Shown here: positions 1 to 8,540 of the stretch, one piece after another
How the letters are laid out: each line of letters begins with the position of its first letter
Position numbering within the stretch: position 1 is the first letter of the stretch
Assembly: GCF_017813335.1 (NCBI RefSeq)
Contig: NZ_JAGIYY010000001.1
Coordinates: forward strand, 310,001 to 374,000
Origin: Tianweitania sediminis
GTDB taxonomy: Bacteria > Pseudomonadota > Alphaproteobacteria > Rhizobiales > Rhizobiaceae
Direction: 5' to 3'
Length of the DNA stretch: 64,000 nucleotides
Position numbers and translations under genes: made by a program
The notes under the pieces: generated by a model
The model's database searches: none
Seen by the model: the letters and a program-made list of their open reading frames with translations, nothing else
What the model was told of the DNA's origin: nothing

Positions 1-119
1 CCGACGATTGAAAGTCGAAGGCCTGCTTCACCCAGAGCGCGTGCGATGGCGAAGCCTATTCCTTCGAGAGACCCTGCACCGGTCACTACGGCATGGCCTG
101 ATTTGTTGAACTTCAGCAA
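1..119 (-). CDS. SDR family oxidoreductase, N-terminal part (cut by window edge)
   Basis: Only the first 39 or so codons are in the window; the rest lies to the left. The visible residues include VVTGAGSLEGIGFAIA, the glycine-rich dinucleotide-binding motif (TGxxxGIG) that opens the Rossmann fold of short-chain dehydrogenases. A TTG start at 119 is chosen because AAGGAG lies 8 nt upstream; no ATG fits. It is on the same strand as the SDR at 270-1040, 150 bp downstream of it, and may belong to the same operon. Substrate unknown. Confidence 0.6.
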   Translation of the reverse strand, partial: MLKFNKSGHAVVTGAGSLEGIGFAIARALGEAGLRLSIV

Positions 120-269
120 TCGGCCTCTCCTTTGGCTTCAGCGACCGGTTCCCTCGCAACTGAACTCGGTCCTGGAGCATCCACCCCTTTCAACTTGTTT
201 ATTGCTGGGTGGCTACGGAACAGAACTGATGATCGGCTCCTCGGAGGGCGTTCGACGCCGAGGCTCTGA

Positions 270-1040
270 TCAGTAGCCTGCGGTAAGGCCAAAGTCGATT
301 GGAAGCGCGGCGCCGGTGATCGGTGCCGCGCCAGGCTGACACAGGTAGTGGATGAATTGCGCGATTTCGCCCGCTTCAATGAAGCGGGCCGATGAGGCCT
401 GCGGATAATGGCTGAGGAGGCGCTTCTTGTAACCCTCAGGATCACCTTCGCCATAGGTCGCAGCCTGGAACTCGATCATCGGCGTTTGAACATCTGCCGG
501 ACAGATCGCGTTGACCCTTATTCCCCGCGGCGCGAGCTCCAGCGCCAGCGCCTTCGACAAGAGGACGAGCCCTCCTTTAGACGCGCAATAAACAGCGGCG
601 CCCTTGTTGCCAACCAGCCCTGCATCGGACGCGATGTTGATGATCGAGCTTCCCCCATTTGTCATGTGCGGGATGGCCGCCGCGGTGAGAAAGAACGCGC
701 CCTTCAGATTGACGTCCAGGACGTGGTCCCAATCCTGTTCTTCGACGTCCTGGGACGGGCCTTCCAGCCAGACGCCGGCCGCATTGATGAGGACATCGAT
801 GCCATTTCCGAAAGCAGCGGCATCTTTGACGACCTGGCTGCATTGCTCCACAACTGTGATGTCGAGTGGAATGGTCTGCACGCGCGCGCCGGTTTGAGCC
901 ACCCGCTCGCCGGCCTTTTCAAGCCGCTGGCCAGGTAGGTCCGCAAGCACAATGCAGTCTCCGTCCGCAGCGAAGCGCAGAGCGGTCGCCAGTCCCATTC
1001 CGCCAGCGCCTCCCGCGATCAAAATAGTCCTGCTTGCCAT
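270..1040 (-). CDS. SDR family NAD(P)-dependent oxidoreductase
   Basis: Classical short-chain dehydrogenase of about 256 residues, predicted to oxidise or reduce an alcohol/ketone with NAD(P) in the cytoplasm. It has an N-terminal GGAGGMG cofactor loop, LINAAG (the NNAG-type motif), a Ser in the IINIASD strand, and YCASK giving the catalytic Tyr-x3-Lys near residue 150. ATG at 1040 is preferred over the GTG one codon earlier because GGAGAGG then sits 7 nt upstream. It follows the class III aminotransferase (1087-2457) by 46 bp on the same strand, so the two are probably co-transcribed. The acidic residue after beta-strand 2 (LAD) favours NAD. Substrate not identifiable. Confidence 0.85.
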   Translation of the reverse strand: MASRTILIAGGAGGMGLATALRFAADGDCIVLADLPGQRLEKAGERVAQTGARVQTIPLDITVVEQCSQVVKDAAAFGNGIDVLINAAGVWLEGPSQDVEEQDWDHVLDVNLKGAFFLTAAAIPHMTNGGSSIINIASDAGLVGNKGAAVYCASKGGLVLLSKALALELAPRGIRVNAICPADVQTPMIEFQAATYGEGDPEGYKKRLLSHYPQASSARFIEAGEIAQFIHYLCQPGAAPITGAALPIDFGLTAGY

Positions 1041-1086
1041 CACGCGACCTCTCCGCGGGCCTCAGGCGTTTGCCTAGCGACGTCCA

Positions 1087-2457
1087 TCAGGTTCGGCGAC
1101 TCGCGTGCACGAGTTCACCCAAGACCTCACGATACGCACGCGTGAAGCGGATCGCGTCGGCTTCCTGCAGTGCCGGGCAAACAAGAACCATGTTGTGGAA
1201 TGGGGTCAACAGGAAGCCACGCTCCAGAAGCAGAAGGTGAAGTGCGTGTTCGATGACTTCGGAAGACGCTTCCCGAGACTGCTCGGCGTTTGAGGGCGGC
1301 GTGGCGGAGAACACGATTTCAAGTCGAGCGCCGATCCGGCTCACGTGCCATGGGAGATCACAGTCCTCAATGGCAGACCTGAGGCCAGCCTCAACGATGT
1401 CGGCAGACCTGTGCATCGCGCGGTAGGCTTCGACGGTCATGACCTCTTCGAGGCAGGCGCGCAAACAAGCCAGTTGCAAAGCACTGCCGGACAAGGTCGT
1501 GCCGATGCCGGAATGTCCCGACGCATTTCGCGCGCGGCGCGCATCATCGAAGCGAAGCGCGACTTCTTCGCTCATTCCCCACACGCTCACCGGAATGCCT
1601 CCGCCAATCGGTTTGCCGACGACGAGAATGTCTGGCTCCAACCCATACGCAGCGGAGTAGCCCCCCAGCCCCGTCGAAATCGTGTGCGTTTCGTCGATCA
1701 CCAACAGTGTTCCATGCTGGCGCGAGAGTGCCCGAAGCGCTTTGTGGAAGCCGGGAGCGGGAAGGATCATGCCGCAATTCGTCATAGCCGGTTCGGCAAG
1801 GACGCACGCAATGTCGCCATGCGCCAATGCGGCTTCGAGCGCAGCCTCGTCGTTGAACGGCACAGCCACGGTGCTTTCACCCAGCTCGGCAGCCTGCCCA
1901 AGAAGAGAGCCGCGCGCCTGCGTTCGACCGTCAACCAGATCCACAAGGGTCTCGTCCACGGCACCGTGGTAGCAACCGTCAAAAACGAGGATCTTGCGCC
2001 GGTCGGTTACCGCCCGCGCCGCACGTATCGCAAAGCGGTTGCTGTCACTTGCCGTGGCAGCAACCTGCCACCGGGAAAGGCCGAAGCGCTCTGCAAGCAG
2101 CCGTCCCACCACTCCAACGTCGGGAGACGGCAGCATCGTCGTCAAACCTTGAAGCGCGCTTCTGCCCAGGGCTCGCAGAACCGGCTCAGGGCCGTGTCCG
2201 AACATTGCCCCTGTGTCTCCGAGGCAGAGATCTATCACCGTGTTTCCATCGACATCTGTGAGCCGAGCACCGGTAGCCTCAGCAACCACCATCGGAAAGG
2301 GCGTCGGCCAGTCCAGCATCCAGTACATCGGAACACGATCGAAGAAACCGTTGTCTGCCAAAGCAAACGCTGCGGATTTTGGGCGCTTCACCTCGTAGGC
2401 GGCTGTTGCCTGCGGCAACAGCATGCGCGCGCCCGCTTCCAATGCAGCCTTCTCCAT
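1087..2457 (-). CDS. class III PLP-dependent aminotransferase (glutamate-1-semialdehyde aminomutase-like)
   Basis: A 456-residue fold-type I PLP enzyme. Visible landmarks are the phosphate-binding region AATASDSNRFAIRAAR, FDGCYHGAVDE, the pyridine-nitrogen Asp in LLVIDETHT, and the Schiff-base lysine in VVGKPIGGGIP. These are typical of the aspartate aminotransferase family proteins close to HemL. It probably transaminates an amine or amino acid; a role in haem synthesis is unlikely given the catabolic setting. ATG 2457 has GAGAGG 7 nt upstream. It is divergent from the HDAC-like amidohydrolase, with an 18-bp palindrome just upstream of this start. Deacetylation followed by transamination would fit acetylated diamine breakdown, which is inference. 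Confidence 0.85.
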   Translation of the reverse strand: MEKAALEAGARMLLPQATAAYEVKRPKSAAFALADNGFFDRVPMYWMLDWPTPFPMVVAEATGARLTDVDGNTVIDLCLGDTGAMFGHGPEPVLRALGRSALQGLTTMLPSPDVGVVGRLLAERFGLSRWQVAATASDSNRFAIRAARAVTDRRKILVFDGCYHGAVDETLVDLVDGRTQARGSLLGQAAELGESTVAVPFNDEAALEAALAHGDIACVLAEPAMTNCGMILPAPGFHKALRALSRQHGTLLVIDETHTISTGLGGYSAAYGLEPDILVVGKPIGGGIPVSVWGMSEEVALRFDDARRARNASGHSGIGTTLSGSALQLACLRACLEEVMTVEAYRAMHRSADIVEAGLRSAIEDCDLPWHVSRIGARLEIVFSATPPSNAEQSREASSEVIEHALHLLLLERGFLLTPFHNMVLVCPALQEADAIRFTRAYREVLGELVHASRRT

Positions 2458-2493
2458 TTTTCAGCCTCTCGACAGCATCCACTGAAGACCCAC

Positions 2494-2511
2494 CGATTGT
2501 GATCACAATCG
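2494..2511. promoter_or_regulatory. perfect 18-bp palindrome, candidate repressor operator
   Basis: CGATTGTGATCACAATCG is a perfect inverted repeat centred at 2502.5, in the divergent gap between the aminotransferase and the HDAC/ABC operon. The core TTGT-GATC-ACAA resembles FadR/FCD-type GntR operators (TnGTnnnACnA). It lies 37 bp upstream of the aminotransferase start. No candidate regulator for it is encoded beside it in this window. Confidence 0.55.
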
Positions 2512-2570
2512 CAAGCTAATTGCCTCTATTTCATAGCTGTAGCGCTCTATCAAGCTTCCCTGCTGCCAAG

Positions 2571-2580
2571 TGTGATCACC
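2571..2580. promoter_or_regulatory. second, imperfect copy of the GTGATCAC operator core
   Basis: TGTGATCACC repeats the core of the palindrome at 2494-2511, with centres 73 bp apart (about seven helical turns). It lies on the HDAC/ABC side of the divergent gap. The spacing would suit a looped dimer pair. The shared part is only 8-9 bp, so chance is possible. Confidence 0.3.
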
Positions 2581-2710
2581 AAGTTACTCCTGGTAAGGTT
2601 TTCTCCTTGCGGACGAGCGATTTGGATTCTAGCCTCACCTTCCTGTCAGTTGTCGCAATCACATGAGCGATAAGGCGCTAGTTTGCTCGTGTTGTCTTGG
2701 GGGAGAAGCG

Positions 2711-3832
2711 TTGAAAACCGGCTACGTCTTCCACGAGCATTATCTTTGGCATGATACCGGCACGAGCGCGCAGATGATGGCGCCTGGACCCTTTGTTGAA
2801 CCAGGCCTGCACATCGAGTCGCCAGCCAGCAAACGGCGCCTGAACGGCCTTCTTCAGGTAAGCGGCCTTGCACGTGAACTGACAGCGATCGACCCGCAGC
2901 CGGTAACGCGCGAAGACCTCGAGCGCGCTCACACCAGCCAGCATGTGGACACCATCATCGAACTCAGCAAAGTTGGCGGGATGTATGCCGGGCCCCAGGC
3001 GCCAATCGGCCGCGGCAGCTTCGAGATTGCTCTTCTTTCCGCCGGCGGGTGCTGGGCTGCCATGGCTGCCGTGGCTGCCGGCAAAGTGGACAATGCTTAC
3101 GCGCTGGTGCGGCCGCCGGGCCATCATGCCGAACCGGACACAGCCATGGGCTATTGCTTGTTCGGCAACGCCCCCGTTGCCATTCGCCGTCTCCAGGCCG
3201 AGCGTGTACTCGACCGCGTGGCCATTGTGGATTGGGACGTGCATCACGGCAACGGCACAGAGTCCATCTTCTTGGACGATCCGTCCGTGCTGACAATCTC
3301 GATACACCAGGATAACCTTTACCCCGTCGGGCGGGGCGCCATCCGTGACATCGGCAAAGGAAAGGGAGAGGGTTTCAATCTGAACATCCCGCTCCCGCCA
3401 GGCAGCGGTACAGGTGCCTATGAGGCGGCATTTGACCGTGTGATCCTTCCCGCTTTGCGCGCCTTCAAGCCCGACATGATCGTTGTGACATCGGGGTTCG
3501 ACGGAGCGGGGTTTGATCCTCTTGGTCGCATGATGCTGAACAGCGACTGTTACCGCAGGCTTGCACAACGCATGATGGACATTGCCGCCGAGCTTTGCGG
3601 TGGGCGACTGTCGATGACACACGAAGGTGGGTATTCCGAAGGCTACGTTCCTTTTTGCGGCCACGCCGTAATGGAGACACTGTCCGGCATCCGCACGAGC
3701 GTTGTTGATCCGATGTCGGAACACATCGACGAGTGGGGGTGGCAAGCGCTTCAGCCGCACCAGGATGCCATAATTGCGGCAGCGGAGCCGCTCGTGGCGC
3801 AACTCCAAGCAAGGCTTCGGGCGAAGAGCTGA
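2711..3832 (+). CDS. class II histone deacetylase-like amidohydrolase (acetylpolyamine amidohydrolase family)
   Basis: Zinc amidohydrolase of the arginase/deacetylase fold, predicted to remove acetyl (or similar acyl) groups from amines. The His-His pair is in RPPGHHA (about residues 138-139), zinc ligands Asp and His in DWDVHHGNG (about 176-178), a third ligand in SGFDGAGFDPLG, and the catalytic Tyr in EGGYSEGY. A TTG start at 2711 is chosen because GGGGGAG lies 5 nt upstream and the protein then begins MKTGYVFHEHYLWHDTG, close to the family's normal start. An ATG 16 codons earlier (2663) has no ribosome-binding site. Its stop is 2 bp from the next permease, so it leads the amide ABC operon. 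Acetylpolyamines are a likely but unproven substrate. Confidence 0.82.
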   Translation: MKTGYVFHEHYLWHDTGTSAQMMAPGPFVEPGLHIESPASKRRLNGLLQVSGLARELTAIDPQPVTREDLERAHTSQHVDTIIELSKVGGMYAGPQAPIGRGSFEIALLSAGGCWAAMAAVAAGKVDNAYALVRPPGHHAEPDTAMGYCLFGNAPVAIRRLQAERVLDRVAIVDWDVHHGNGTESIFLDDPSVLTISIHQDNLYPVGRGAIRDIGKGKGEGFNLNIPLPPGSGTGAYEAAFDRVILPALRAFKPDMIVVTSGFDGAGFDPLGRMMLNSDCYRRLAQRMMDIAAELCGGRLSMTHEGGYSEGYVPFCGHAVMETLSGIRTSVVDPMSEHIDEWGWQALQPHQDAIIAAAEPLVAQLQARLRAKS

Positions 3833-3834
3833 GC

Positions 3835-4698
3835 ATGGAAGTTGCCGCGACGACGCTGCTCAACGCCCTGACCTTGATCAGCATCCTGGCTCTTGTGGGC
3901 CTTGGGCTGACGATCAGCTTCGGCCTGATGAACGTCACAAACCTGGCACATGGCGAGTTCGTCGCCATCGGCGCCTTCAGCGTTTATTACATCCAGAGCC
4001 TTGGTGGTTCATTCTGGTTGGGCTTGATGGTCGCACCGCTGGCAGGTGCGGCTGCAGGCTTCATCCTGGAATGGTTGATCCTGCGCCACCTTTATGACCG
4101 CCCCGTTGGAGCAATACTGGCCACCTGGGGGATCAGCCTCATCCTCCAGCAGTCGCTCGAACTCATCTTCGGCTTGGGCGCAAAACCAGTGGTGCCGCCG
4201 GTTGATGGCGTTTCGGATCTGGGCCTGATTACCTATCCCACCTACCGCCTGATCCTGATCAGCATCGCGGCGACAACACTGCTGGCAGTGCTCCTCTTGC
4301 TCCGGCGCACAGGCTTCGGCCTGGATATCCGAACTGTTATCCAAAACCGCGAGATGGCCGAAGCTGTCGGCATCAACACGAGACGAGCCTTCGCGGTCGC
4401 CTTCGCGTTTGGCGCGGCTGTGGCGGGGCTCGCAGGAGCATTGGTTTCTCCGCTCGCGACGGTCTTGCCCCAAATGGGCGTCAACTATCTCGCCAACTCC
4501 TTCTTTGTCGTCATCGTTGGTGGAGCAGGATCCATCACGGGACTTCTGGCGGGGAGCAGCTTTGTCGGCGGCTTCACCAGCATCCTCAACTACCAGATCT
4601 CACCTTCCCTGGCGCAGGCCCTTGTTCTGACGGCCGCAATCGTTCTTGTGCGCCTCCGTCCCAATGGCTTCGTGCCTGTTGGGAGCCGCTTCTCATGA
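3835..4698 (+). CDS. branched-chain amino acid / urea-type ABC transporter permease (LivH/UrtB family)
   Basis: Integral membrane permease of 287 residues with eight or so hydrophobic segments and the family segment GLTISFGLMNVTNLAHGEF near residues 22-40. ATG 3835 is chosen 2 bp after the amidohydrolase stop; the frame is open further upstream but that part overlaps the neighbouring gene. It pairs with the LivM-type permease that overlaps its 3' end by 4 bp. Together with two ATPases and the Tat-exported binding protein at 7096 it forms a five-gene importer whose binding protein and ATPase look more like urea or short-chain amide systems (Urt/Ami/Fmd) than Liv. Confidence 0.88.
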   Translation: MEVAATTLLNALTLISILALVGLGLTISFGLMNVTNLAHGEFVAIGAFSVYYIQSLGGSFWLGLMVAPLAGAAAGFILEWLILRHLYDRPVGAILATWGISLILQQSLELIFGLGAKPVVPPVDGVSDLGLITYPTYRLILISIAATTLLAVLLLLRRTGFGLDIRTVIQNREMAEAVGINTRRAFAVAFAFGAAVAGLAGALVSPLATVLPQMGVNYLANSFFVVIVGGAGSITGLLAGSSFVGGFTSILNYQISPSLAQALVLTAAIVLVRLRPNGFVPVGSRFS

Positions 4699-5657
4699 GA
4701 GATCCGAGCTGGTTGATCGCTTTTGCCATCGGCCTTTTGTTACTTGCGCTGCTCCCCACGTGGGTAGACAGCTACAATCTCACCGTTCTGAGAGATGCAC
4801 TGATCTTCGGCTTGTTCGCGGCGAGCCTCGACTTTTTCTGGGGTCGCACCGGCATCTTGTGCTTCGGTCACTCGGTGTTCTTCGGTCTCGGCGCCTATAT
4901 CATGGCGCTGGTCAGCATGACGCCTGACATTCCGCTGCCGTCATTGCTTGGCCTGCTGGCAGGCATCACCGGCGCGGGCCTGCTCGCGGGCGCGGTGGGG
5001 TACTTCCTCTTCTTCGGTGGTGTGCGCGGCAGCTATTTCACGATCGTCACCCTTGCGCTGTCCGTTATCGCGCAGCAGGTGGCCGTATCCTGGAGCAGCG
5101 TAACCGGCGGGGACACTGGCCTCATCGGAATTCCGCCACTCATGTTCGGCGGCCTTGATCTGTCGGGGGATGTCGCAAGCTATTTCACGGTTGTAGCACT
5201 TCTTGCCACTGTGCTGCTCGGGCTTTGGGCACTGTCCCGGGGGCGCTGGGGTCGCATCCTCACAGCAATCAGCGACAACGAGATGCGTGCCGCCGCGCTC
5301 GGTCACAATGCGGCTCTGCGTCTGACGATGACCTTCGTGATCTCTGCGTCAACCGCCGCGCTGGCAGGCGCGCTCTACGTTGCTATGGCGGGCCTCGTGG
5401 CGCCCGACCTGATCGGGCTGCTTCTTGCCACCGAAGTGATCGTCTGGGTCGCTGTTGGAGGTCGCGGCACGCTGATCGGCCCGGTTGTCGGAGCGGTCCT
5501 CGTGCAGCGCGCTCAGCAAGAAATCTCAAGCTTCAACCCGAGCCTTTGGCCGTTGATCATCGGGTGTGTCTTCGTTCTCATCGTTTTCCTGCTTCCCGAG
5601 GGCGTGCTGTCGATCGGCACTCGTATTCGCGCCTTGTTTAGAAGAGGTGCCGCGTGA
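4695..5657 (+). CDS. branched-chain amino acid / urea-type ABC transporter permease (LivM/UrtC family)
   Basis: Second transmembrane subunit of the importer, 320 residues and strongly hydrophobic. It has the LivM signature GRTGILCFGHSVFFGLGAY near residue 55 and the cytoplasmic coupling region SRGRWGRILTAISDNEMRAAALG near residue 190. ATG overlaps the previous stop as ATGA, and its own stop overlaps the GTG of the ATPase, so translation is coupled through the operon. The length is normal for a stand-alone LivM, unlike the fused homologue at 27711-29597. Confidence 0.88.
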   Translation: MRDPSWLIAFAIGLLLLALLPTWVDSYNLTVLRDALIFGLFAASLDFFWGRTGILCFGHSVFFGLGAYIMALVSMTPDIPLPSLLGLLAGITGAGLLAGAVGYFLFFGGVRGSYFTIVTLALSVIAQQVAVSWSSVTGGDTGLIGIPPLMFGGLDLSGDVASYFTVVALLATVLLGLWALSRGRWGRILTAISDNEMRAAALGHNAALRLTMTFVISASTAALAGALYVAMAGLVAPDLIGLLLATEVIVWVAVGGRGTLIGPVVGAVLVQRAQQEISSFNPSLWPLIIGCVFVLIVFLLPEGVLSIGTRIRALFRRGAA

Positions 5658-6358
5658 GTTCATCATTCCTCCGCGCTGAGAAGATCGGCATGCGCTTTGG
5701 CGGCTTGCAAGTTCTCTCCGACATCGACCTGGAAATCGGCGAAAGGTCTTTAACGGCGATCATCGGTCCAAATGGCGCCGGCAAGAGCACGTTCCTCAAC
5801 GTTTTGACGGGTGTGCTTCGCCCAACGGAAGGTGTTGTCGCGTTTCGGGGCCAAGCGATCGGCGGCTTGCCCCTTCATCGCATCGCGCGCCTTGGCATTG
5901 CTCGCAAGTTCCAGATCCCGTCGATCTTCTCCTCGTTGACGGTGGTGGAAAACCTCCAGGTCGCACGTTGGGGAAGCGCGCGAACCGAATGGCCCGAAGA
6001 CGAACTCCTTGAGATGATCGGCCTCAGGGACCGCCGGTCGGTGCAAGGAGCCGAACTGGCCCATGGCGAGAAGCAATGGCTGGAGATCGGCATGGCGATT
6101 GCCTCCAGTCCGACACTGTTGCTCCTGGATGAACCGACGGCTGGAATGACGCCCCAGGAAACCGCTGACACAGCAGCTCTCATCCATCGGCTGAACAAGA
6201 AGTTGGCTGTGATCGCCGTGGAACACGACATTTCGTTTGTCCGTGCGCTGGGGGCCGATACGCTGGTGCTTCACCAGGGCCGCTTCTTTCGCCAAGGGCC
6301 GTTCGCCGAAATCGAAGCCGATGAGGCCGTTCGCGATGTCTATCTCGGGAGACGCTAG
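5654..6358 (+). CDS. ABC transporter ATP-binding protein (LivG/UrtD family)
   Basis: A 234-residue ATPase energising the importer. Walker A is GPNGAGKST (about 36-44), Walker B LLLLDEPTAGM, and the signature loop reads AHGEKQWLEIGMAI. The latter is closer to the LSHGQKQWLEIGM of urea-transporter UrtD proteins than to LivG. The switch histidine is in VEHD. The GTG start overlaps the permease stop (GTGA). The next ATPase starts directly after its stop codon. The UrtD-like signature supports an amide or urea substrate rather than leucine. Confidence 0.88.
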   Translation: MSSSFLRAEKIGMRFGGLQVLSDIDLEIGERSLTAIIGPNGAGKSTFLNVLTGVLRPTEGVVAFRGQAIGGLPLHRIARLGIARKFQIPSIFSSLTVVENLQVARWGSARTEWPEDELLEMIGLRDRRSVQGAELAHGEKQWLEIGMAIASSPTLLLLDEPTAGMTPQETADTAALIHRLNKKLAVIAVEHDISFVRALGADTLVLHQGRFFRQGPFAEIEADEAVRDVYLGRR

Positions 6359-7060
6359 ATGCTGACCGCGTCCGGTCTTCGCTCAGGCTATGGCGCACTG
6401 CCGGTTCTGCACGGGGTGGATATCGCTGTCGGCGAAGGTGAAGTCGTGTCGGTCTTGGGCCGCAACGGCGCGGGAAAAACAACGCTTCTGCGAACATTGT
6501 CGGGAGCATTGGCTGCCCAAAGTGGACAGATCTCGGTTGGTGGGCTTGATGTCACGCGTCGACCTGCCTTTCAGCGAGCGCGCGCAGGCATCGCTTATGT
6601 TCCGCAAGGGCGCGGCATCTTCGGCATGCTCACTGTCGAGGAAAACCTTGAAGTGGGTACGCGCGCTGCAGTCGGGAGCGACACCACCGACATAAGACAG
6701 CGCGTTTTTCAGTACTTCCCAATCCTGAAAGAACGATCCGGCCAACGCGCGGGCACGTTTTCTGGCGGGCAACAGCAGATGCTCGCCATCGCCCGGGCCC
6801 TATGCGGACAGCCCAAGATCCTTCTTCTTGACGAGCCAGCGGAAGGCATTCAGCCCAGCATCGTCCATGAGATCGGCACGCTTGTCCGAAGGCTGGCAGA
6901 CGAGCAAGGTTTGGCCGTTCTTCTGGTGGAGCAGAACCTGGACCTCGTCATGTCTGCATCGTCCCGTTGCCTGGTGATGGACAAAGGCCGCATCGTGCAC
7001 GCCATACAGCCGGAAGACTTGAAGGACGAAGTGCTGCTGAAACAGTTCCTGGCATTATAA
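6359..7060 (+). CDS. ABC transporter ATP-binding protein (LivF/UrtE family)
   Basis: Second ATPase of the importer, 233 residues. It has Walker A GRNGAGKTT near residue 37, the Q-loop region YVPQGRGIFGMLTVEENL, the signature FSGGQQQMLAIARAL, Walker B ILLLDEPAEGIQPSI, and the switch His position replaced by VEQNLD as is usual in LivF/UrtE proteins. The ATG follows the LivG-type stop without a gap. It is followed after 35 bp by the binding-protein gene, an order (permeases, ATPases, then binding protein) that differs from the common urtABCDE order. Confidence 0.88.
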   Translation: MLTASGLRSGYGALPVLHGVDIAVGEGEVVSVLGRNGAGKTTLLRTLSGALAAQSGQISVGGLDVTRRPAFQRARAGIAYVPQGRGIFGMLTVEENLEVGTRAAVGSDTTDIRQRVFQYFPILKERSGQRAGTFSGGQQQMLAIARALCGQPKILLLDEPAEGIQPSIVHEIGTLVRRLADEQGLAVLLVEQNLDLVMSASSRCLVMDKGRIVHAIQPEDLKDEVLLKQFLAL

Positions 7061-7095
7061 GCGGGACCAGGCCCGCATCGCAAAGAGGGAAGCAC

Positions 7096-8280
7096 ATGAA
7101 GAAAGAGATCACACGACGCAATGTTCTGAAGTCTGCGGGCGCTCTGGCGACGATGGCCGGCGCCGGGATCGGCATGCCTGGCATCTTGCGGGCGGCCGAC
7201 ACCATGAAGATCGGTCTGTCCATTCCGATCACGGGTCTGCAGGCCATTCTCGGTGAGACCCTGCTCAACTGCTACCGTCTGGCTGCGGATGAGCTGAACG
7301 CCAAGAACGGCATTGCGGGACGTCAGATCGAATTGGTGGTGGAAGACAACCAGACGACCACCAAGGGCGCGATCGACAAAGCTCGCAAGCTGATCGGTCA
7401 GGACAAGGTCGATGTCGTCATGGGCACCATCATCTCACTCGAGCGCAGCGCGACGCTGTCGGTGACATCGCGGGCGAAAAAGCTGTTCTTCTACCCGACC
7501 AACTTCGAAGGCGGCGAATGCAGCCCGTATTTCGTGGCAACGGGACCGATCCCGATGCAGCAGGTCGATCCCATGGCGCCCTGGATCACGGAAACCCTCG
7601 GTAAGACCGTTTACATCATGGGCTCGGACTACGCTTGGCCGCGCAAAATGACAGAGGCGATCAGCGCTTCGCTGGAAAAGAATGGCGGAAAAGTCGTCGG
7701 AGCGGACTTCTACCCTTTCGGCACGCAGGACTTCGGTCCAGCCTTCCAGCGCATCAACGGGGAAAAGCCGGATGTGGTCTGGTCTATGGTGGTCGGCAAT
7801 GACGCCGTCACCCAGATGAAGCAATACCGCAGCTTCGAAATCCAGCAGCCCTTGATCGCACCGCTCGACGAAGTCTTCAACAAGGACGCACTTCCGCCCG
7901 GTGTCGCTGCCGGTACCTACGCACCCCAGCCCTACTGGATGTCCATCGACAACCCTGCCAACAAAGCCTTTATCTCTGGCTTCCGCGAACGGTTTGGGCA
8001 GGACAAGATGGTCAATGGCATCGGCGAAGGGGGCTACAACGGCCTTCATCTTTACGCCCTCGCCGCGGAGAAAGCCGGCTCCTTCGAGGATGATGCGGTG
8101 CTTGCGGCGCTTCCTTCCGTCGAGTTCGATGCGCCGCAGGGTCTTGTGCGGATCGAAGCCTCCAACAACCATTGCGTCGTGAACTCGTTTGTTGGTCAGG
8201 CTGCTCAAGACGGTATCGGGTATGACGTCGCGAAAGCATTCGGGACGATCAAACCCGTGACCGAATACTGCAAGCTCTGA
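7096..8280 (+). CDS. Tat-exported ABC transporter substrate-binding protein (urea/short-chain amide type, UrtA/AmiC-like)
   Basis: Periplasmic ligand-binding protein of 394 residues. The N-terminus has a twin-arginine signal (TRRNVLKSAG followed by a hydrophobic stretch ending near ILRAAD), so it is probably exported folded. The mature part starts MKIGLSIPITG and contains LFFYPTNFEGGECSPY, very like the FYPVxYEGxECS segment of UrtA and AmiC. That points to urea, formamide or a short aliphatic amide. ATG 7096 is chosen over an upstream in-frame start at 6967, which lies inside the ATPase gene; GAGGGAAG lies 4-6 nt upstream. The amidase at 8541 follows on the same strand and would be the natural partner enzyme. 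Confidence 0.87.
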   Translation: MKKEITRRNVLKSAGALATMAGAGIGMPGILRAADTMKIGLSIPITGLQAILGETLLNCYRLAADELNAKNGIAGRQIELVVEDNQTTTKGAIDKARKLIGQDKVDVVMGTIISLERSATLSVTSRAKKLFFYPTNFEGGECSPYFVATGPIPMQQVDPMAPWITETLGKTVYIMGSDYAWPRKMTEAISASLEKNGGKVVGADFYPFGTQDFGPAFQRINGEKPDVVWSMVVGNDAVTQMKQYRSFEIQQPLIAPLDEVFNKDALPPGVAAGTYAPQPYWMSIDNPANKAFISGFRERFGQDKMVNGIGEGGYNGLHLYALAAEKAGSFEDDAVLAALPSVEFDAPQGLVRIEASNNHCVVNSFVGQAAQDGIGYDVAKAFGTIKPVTEYCKL

Positions 8281-8323
8281 TGATGTCGAGCCTTCGCTAG
8301 GCCCGCTCATTTCACCGGTTAAA

Positions 8324-8349
8324 GGGATCAGCAACGGATTGCTGCTCCC
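8324..8349 (+). terminator. hairpin downstream of the amide-binding-protein gene
   Basis: GGGA-t-CAGCAA, loop CGGA, TTGCTG-c-TCCC forms a 10-bp stem with one internal mismatch, 43 bp after the stop codon. No good T-run follows, so it may act as a 3' mRNA stabiliser or weak terminator rather than a strong intrinsic terminator. Confidence 0.4.
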
Positions 8350-8540
8350 GCTTTCCCGAAGCCATCTGCAAGTCTAGCGTGCGACATCAGAATCGGTGAG
8401 AGCCTGACCTACGAACTGCGCGGCTGCGTTGTAGCGGCCGTTGCGGTTCGGTCGACACCAACATGTCCGTGTGAGCCCGCAAGGGTTCAGCCCGCATAGG
8501 CGACATCTTTCCGCAAGGTCCTGCTTGAGGAGGTTCTTCC

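Noticed and set aside
2678-3808. 376-codon minus-strand open frame
   Set aside because: It is antisense to the HDAC-like amidohydrolase with intact zinc and catalytic residues.
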